Made by a program: the position numbers and the translations under genes. A stretch of DNA of 9,238 nucleotides, from assembly GCA_007118765.1 (NCBI GenBank), contig SKQZ01000150.1, positions 1 through 9,238 of the forward strand. The letters are read 5' to 3'. Within the stretch, counting starts at the first letter, position 1, and each line of letters begins with the position of its first letter. Shown here one piece after another: positions 6,009 to 9,238 of this stretch. The notes under the pieces are model-generated. The model did not search any database. It saw only the letters and a list, made by a program, of their open reading frames with translations, and had not been told where the DNA came from. The DNA is from Candidatus Hydrogenedentota bacterium. Its GTDB lineage: Bacteria; Hydrogenedentota; Hydrogenedentia; Hydrogenedentales; CAITNO01.

Positions 6009-7062
6009 TTTCCCGCTCAAATTCTCTGGCCTCGATGATTTGGTCGGTGGCGATAAAGTCCGCCCCCGCCTTATATGCCGCCTCCCAGCGCACTTTTACC
6101 GCTTCCAGAGAACCGAAGTTATAGTGTGGGTTCAGGCCGAGACGCGCCACCGCCACGGGGCCGTGACCGTTCAGCGCATAAAAGCGTATCCAGTACCCGC
6201 GTTCATGCGCGTTGCGCACCAGCGCTTGCAGACGATCCGCCTTCTCGTCGTCCCATGGGGTGGCGTTGGGTTGTCCTTCCGGTTCCACACGGGTCCAGCT
6301 GTAATTTATCCAGCGTCTGAAATTATCAGCGTCGGCGTCGGGGCTGCCTGCGCCGAATATGCGTAGCGACTCGCCTTCCGGCACGGCATCGTAAAAATGC
6401 CTGGTGGCGAGCCGTCCGCCGTTTGACAGCACCAGAATGGGACGCAGGGTTATGGGCGCGGGTTCTTCTGTGGCCGCTGTTTTTTCGGCGCTGCAAAGCC
6501 ATTCCTTATAGGTCTCGGCCAGCCGCCATATTTCGGCAAACGCTTCCGGCCGGCTTGTGCGAATATCGTTGATGTTCAGCGTGATAAGGGGCCAGTCCGT
6601 GGTATCGTCGGCTTCCAGTGCCGCCTCCACATACGGACGTACCCGCTCGAAAAAATAGTTTTCCAGCGTTGGCTCGCGTCCCGTTAGCGGCTCATGATGG
6701 GCCAGCACCAGTTTGTATTCGTCGCCGGTTTCGTCTTCGTACCATTTGAGGTCAAGCTCAACAGCCACCGGGAAGCCCGTGCCAAGTGCGTTGTCTATGC
6801 GGTTGCGCCAGAGTCCGTGATAGGGGTAGGCGTTGTGGGCTTCAAACAGAACCCGTTCACCCGGCAGAAAACCGCTGCTGACGGCGGTTGCCGGCGCCAA
6901 GAGAATGCCAACGGCACACAGCAACACCACTGAGAGAGAGCAGACGGCGAACCGTGAACTCCTTTGGCGCAATGCGCGACACGTCGAACAACGCGGCGTG
7001 CCCGACGTGTTGCCTGCAGAGTGAACAGTGTCTTTCGCGGCCATGATCAGCGTTGAATACAT
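5992..7062 (-). CDS. PLC-like phosphodiesterase (PI-PLC/GDPD superfamily), exported or membrane-anchored
   Basis: 356 residues. The N-terminus is long and basic (RALRQRSSR, 29-37), followed by a hydrophobic segment at about 38-60 ending LLAPATAVSSG, so it is either a signal peptide or an anchor. The mature part has the TIM-barrel signatures of the superfamily: EAHNAYP (H76), VAVELDLKW (E102, D104), LAHHEPL (H122, H123), WPLITLNIND (157-166) and the C-terminal KAGADFIATDQ (331-341). The two histidines and the E/D pair are the expected acid-base and metal residues. It is closest in style to the uncharacterised AIM6-like branch rather than classic GlpQ; the substrate is unknown. ATG 7062 is chosen because AAAGGAG (7069-7075, minus) lies six bases upstream. 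The longer reading from 7149 would begin upstream of the predicted transcription start. Confidence 0.8.
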   Translation of the reverse strand: MYSTLIMAAKDTVHSAGNTSGTPRCSTCRALRQRSSRFAVCSLSVVLLCAVGILLAPATAVSSGFLPGERVLFEAHNAYPYHGLWRNRIDNALGTGFPVAVELDLKWYEDETGDEYKLVLAHHEPLTGREPTLENYFFERVRPYVEAALEADDTTDWPLITLNINDIRTSRPEAFAEIWRLAETYKEWLCSAEKTAATEEPAPITLRPILVLSNGGRLATRHFYDAVPEGESLRIFGAGSPDADADNFRRWINYSWTRVEPEGQPNATPWDDEKADRLQALVRNAHERGYWIRFYALNGHGPVAVARLGLNPHYNFGSLEAVKVRWEAAYKAGADFIATDQIIEAREFEREITADR

Positions 7063-7137
7063 AAGGGTCTCCTTTGTGTTTTGCACATCATAACGGGTTG
7101 GTGTTCGCGCTCGCAAGACAGACGAATTCCTGCGATA

Positions 7138-7165
7138 ATCGTAGCGCATGGCTTCTGTTTGTCAA
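7138..7165 (-). promoter_or_regulatory. Promoter for the PLC-like phosphodiesterase gene
   Basis: On the minus strand a perfect TTGACA (7160-7165) is followed after 16 bases by TACGAT (7138-7143), four matches out of six to TATAAT. The predicted start near 7131 gives a leader of about 70 nt to ATG 7062. Its -35 overlaps the -35 of the divergent paaK promoter by five bases. An alternative -10, GATTAT at 7135-7140, would need a 19-base spacer. Confidence 0.45.
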
Positions 7166-7187
7166 CCGGGGGCGTATGATATATACT
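7159..7187 (+). promoter_or_regulatory. Sigma70-type promoter for paaK and the ACT gene
   Basis: TTGTCA (7159-7164), exactly 17 bases, then TATACT (7182-7187): five of six matches in each box with ideal spacing. The transcript would start near 7194 and carry a leader of about 95 nt before ATG 7289. No riboswitch or T-box motif is recognised in that leader. Confidence 0.6.
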
Positions 7188-7288
7188 AATAATGCCTTGG
7201 GGGCGCAGTACGTGAGGAGGAGCAGCGCGGTTCGGGTGTGGTTCGACAAGAAGCAACATACAACCTTGAGATACGGAAGGGCCCTGAT

Positions 7289-8620
7289 ATGAACGAATTT
7301 TGGCATGATGCCGGGTGCGCATTCCATCCAGTGAGTGCGCCGGATTATTTGCCCGTGGAACAACTACGGCAATTGCAGATTCACCGCCTGAAAGCGGTAA
7401 CACAACGCGCCTATGACCATGTGGCGTTGTTTCGCAAGCGTATGGATGCGCGTGGGGTTACGCCCGCCGATGTACAAACATTAAAGGACATCGCCCTGTT
7501 GCCGTTTACGGTGAAAGTGGACCTGCGCGACACCTATCCGTTTGGATTGTTTGCCAGCCCCATGAACGAGGTGGTGCGTTTACATGCGTCGAGCGGCACC
7601 ACGGGCAAGCCGATTGTGGTGGCGTACACCCGGGATGATTTACGGGTATGGGCAAGCGTCATGGTGCGCACCTTTGCAGCCTGCGGTCTTGACCGGGGCG
7701 ATATTGTGCAAAATGCCTACGGGTATGGTCTGTTTACGGGCGGGCTGGGCGCGCATTACGGCGCGGAAGCGCTGGGCGCCACGGTGATCCCCATCAGCGG
7801 CGGCAATACGGACCGGCAGATTATGATAATGAAAGATTTCGGCACGACGGCATTATGCGCCACACCGAGTTACTTCCTGCGTATCCTTGAACGCGCCCCT
7901 CAGATCGGCGTGGACTTGCGTGAACTGCCGCTGAAGGCGGGCATTTTCGGCGCGGAACCGTGGACGGACGAGATGCGCAAACGCATCGAACCTGAAGCGA
8001 ACATCAAGGCCTATGACATCTACGGGTTGTCAGAGATTATCGGGCCGGGCGTGGGCAGCGAATGCTGTGAACAGAATTGCCTGCATATCTTTGAAGACCA
8101 TTTCTACCCCGAGATTATCGATCCGGAAACACTGGAACCGCTGCCGGACGGTACCGAAGGCGAACTGGTGCTTACCACGCTCAGCAAGCAGGCCATGCCC
8201 ATGATCCGTTATCGCACACGCGACATCACGTCGTTGCAAACCGAGGCCTGTCCCTGTGGCCGCACCATTCGCCGCATTCGCCGCATATCGCGCCGGAGCG
8301 ACGACATGTTTATTATTCGCGGCGTCAATGTATACCCCTCGCAGATTGAGGAAGCGTTGTTGGCCGTGGAAGGCACCGCGCCCCATTACCAGATCGTATT
8401 GACCAACGACGGGACAATGGACGATGTGGAAGTGCAGGTGGAAGTTACGCCGGAAGCATTCAGCGACACCGTCGGCGCCATGGAAGGATTGCGCCGCAAA
8501 CTATCATCCTCCATTGAACGGATTATTAACATTCGTGTGAATCTGCGATTGGTGGAGCCCAATACCATACAACGCAGCGAAGGCAAGGCAAAACGCGTGC
8601 TTGACCTGCGCAAACAGTAA
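7289..8620 (+). CDS. paaK: Phenylacetate-CoA ligase
   Basis: 443 residues, the usual length for this family. The enzyme activates phenylacetate (or a related aryl acid) with ATP and CoA to the CoA thioester via an acyl-adenylate, in the cytoplasm. Motifs in order: LPFTVKVDLRDTYPFGLFA (71-89), the P-loop-like SSGTTGKP (101-108), NAYGYGLFTGGLG (142-154), PISGGNTDRQ (168-177), FGAEPWT (220-226), YDIYGLSEI (242-250), RYRTRD (307-312), CPCGR (321-325), RSDDM and RGVNVYPSQIEE (344-355), and the C-terminal EGKAKR with the adenylation lysine K435. All are intact. ATG 7289 is preceded by GGAAGG at eight bases; a GTG at 7238 in frame has no ribosome site. Downstream lies an ACT gene, a pairing common in anaerobes that ferment aromatic amino acids, often near indolepyruvate:ferredoxin oxidoreductase genes, which are not visible here. 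The E-CCEQNC-LH loop (258-266) has extra cysteines. Confidence 0.93.
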   Translation: MNEFWHDAGCAFHPVSAPDYLPVEQLRQLQIHRLKAVTQRAYDHVALFRKRMDARGVTPADVQTLKDIALLPFTVKVDLRDTYPFGLFASPMNEVVRLHASSGTTGKPIVVAYTRDDLRVWASVMVRTFAACGLDRGDIVQNAYGYGLFTGGLGAHYGAEALGATVIPISGGNTDRQIMIMKDFGTTALCATPSYFLRILERAPQIGVDLRELPLKAGIFGAEPWTDEMRKRIEPEANIKAYDIYGLSEIIGPGVGSECCEQNCLHIFEDHFYPEIIDPETLEPLPDGTEGELVLTTLSKQAMPMIRYRTRDITSLQTEACPCGRTIRRIRRISRRSDDMFIIRGVNVYPSQIEEALLAVEGTAPHYQIVLTNDGTMDDVEVQVEVTPEAFSDTVGAMEGLRRKLSSSIERIINIRVNLRLVEPNTIQRSEGKAKRVLDLRKQ

Positions 8621-8662
8621 TCTCACGTACCATACTACAACAACAGGCCGGGAGAATTAACG

Positions 8663-9103
8663 ATGAAGATTCATCAATTGTCCATGTTTTTGGAAAACAA
8701 GCCGGGCCGATTGACCGAGCCCTGCCGAATCCTGGCTGATGCGGGCATCAACATTTTGACGTTGTCGCTGGCCGACACGCAGCAGTTCGGCATTCTGCGT
8801 CTTATCGTGCGCGATTGGCAACTGGCCAAAGAGGCGCTCGAAAAGTCGGGCGCCGTCGTGAACACCACGGAAGTGGTCGCCACCGAAGTGGAAGACAAGC
8901 CGGGCGGCCTTGCGGTGATTCTCGAATGCATTGAAGCGGCGCAGCTGAATATTGAGTATATGTACGCCTTTACATTGCGCAGCGGCGATAAAGCCGTGCT
9001 GGTGTTTCGCTTTGATGATCCCGATGCCGCTGTTGAAACGCTGCAGGCCAAGGGCATTAACGTGATTGACGGCGTGGAACTCTACGAGCGCGCACGGCAA
9101 TAA
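8663..9103 (+). CDS. Tandem ACT-domain protein (amino-acid-binding regulator), PaaK-associated
   Basis: 146 residues made of two ACT domains. The first (about 1-66) has SMFLENKPGRL and ADAGINILTLSLADT; the second (about 69-142) has ATEVEDKPGGL and LNIEYMYAF. The repeated [E]-[N/D]-KPG-[R/G]-L turn marks the two copies. ACT domains bind small ligands, mostly amino acids. Nothing else is present, so it probably acts by binding a ligand and a partner protein rather than as an enzyme. It follows paaK by 42 bp with GGGAG (8650-8654) eight bases before the ATG and no terminator between, so the two are probably co-transcribed. By context it may sense an aromatic amino acid or its acid product; that is inference. 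Confidence 0.9.
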   Translation: MKIHQLSMFLENKPGRLTEPCRILADAGINILTLSLADTQQFGILRLIVRDWQLAKEALEKSGAVVNTTEVVATEVEDKPGGLAVILECIEAAQLNIEYMYAFTLRSGDKAVLVFRFDDPDAAVETLQAKGINVIDGVELYERARQ

Positions 9104-9119
9104 CAGGCCGACGCCTTTT
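9104..9119 (+). terminator. Weak terminator-like hairpin after the ACT gene
   Basis: Directly after the stop codon, AGGC (9105-9108) and GCCT (9113-9116) can pair around CGAC and are followed by TTT. A 4-bp stem and short T-run make this a poor intrinsic terminator; it is listed because of its position. Confidence 0.25.
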
Positions 9120-9187
9120 AACCCGCATATTTCACAAGATTTCTGTTGCGCCTGCGAATCTTACACCATATCAGGCACTTTGCTTGC

Positions 9188-9228
9188 CCGCCGACTTCGA
9201 CGTGTCTTAACACGCTGTCAGCCGGCGG
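9188..9228. repeat. Imperfect inverted repeat near the right edge
   Basis: The region can fold as nested stems: CCGCC (9188-9192) with GGCGG (9224-9228), GAC (9193-9195) with GTC (9217-9219), and CGTGT (9201-9205) with ACACG (9210-9214) around a CTTA loop. There are internal bulges, including AGCC on one side. No T-run follows on either strand. Function is unknown; a transcript-end structure is one option. The rest of 9104-9238 shows no gene that I can support. Confidence 0.35.
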
Positions 9229-9238
9229 CCTGCGCAAA

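Noticed and set aside
7063..7149. Longer start for the PLC-like phosphodiesterase at 7149
   Set aside because: It would lie upstream of the predicted transcription start near 7131 and across its -10 box; ATG 7062 has a strong ribosome site.
7238..7288. GTG start for paaK at 7238
   Set aside because: No ribosome site at proper spacing, and the added residues do not fit the family N-terminus; ATG 7289 has GGAAGG eight bases upstream.
7214..7292. GAGGAGG (7214-7220) followed by an 18-codon GTG frame ending in the paaK ATGA, as a possible leader peptide
   Set aside because: The ribosome-like site is about 15 bases from the GTG at 7236, too far, and the peptide shows no attenuation-type codon run.
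9193..9223. Integron attC-like site in the right-edge inverted repeat
   Set aside because: The GTTAAGA-like core does not match the attC consensus and no integrase or cassette is visible.

Overview
The window reads as a stretch of chromosome from a moderately GC-rich, probably anaerobic bacterium. The evidence for anaerobiosis is indirect: a ferredoxin and [FeFe]-hydrogenase-like signalling protein, and a phenylacetate-CoA ligase paired with an ACT protein, a pair typical of aromatic amino-acid fermenters. I cannot fix the phylum. No rRNA, tRNA, CRISPR array or recognisable transposon is visible.

Left part, minus strand (4043 down to 473): a compact five-gene operon. In transcription order it encodes a DRTGG-domain protein, a 531-residue fusion of an anti-sigma-type ATPase with a two-cluster ferredoxin and a degenerate hydrogenase H-cluster domain plus a C-terminal Fe-S motif, a second DRTGG protein, a PHP-family phosphoesterase, and a stand-alone GHKL ATPase. 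The first four genes are linked by ATGA start/stop overlaps, and the last overlaps its predecessor by 8 bp and starts at TTG. From general knowledge, the same set of genes precedes the electron-bifurcating hydrogenase genes (hydABC) of many anaerobes. Here no hydrogenase gene follows. Instead a promoter of its own drives the start of an Mrr-type restriction gene (283 to beyond the left edge), which has clearly lower GC. The operon is the most interesting part of the window: it looks like a redox-sensing signalling module whose hydrogenase-like domain keeps the cluster cysteines but has lost catalytic residues.

Middle part: from a divergent intergenic region (about 4044-4241) a plus-strand gene encodes a membrane-anchored protein of unknown function with an alpha-helical toroid-like middle and a beta-rich C-terminus. 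It meets tail to tail, with a 17-bp coding overlap, a minus-strand gene for an exported or membrane-anchored PLC-like phosphodiesterase.

Right part: the phosphodiesterase gene and the plus-strand paaK gene diverge from a short region whose two predicted promoters share almost the same -35 bases. paaK (phenylacetate-CoA ligase) is followed after 42 bp by a tandem ACT-domain gene, probably in one transcript. The last 135 bases hold no convincing gene, only a weak terminator-like hairpin and a larger inverted repeat.
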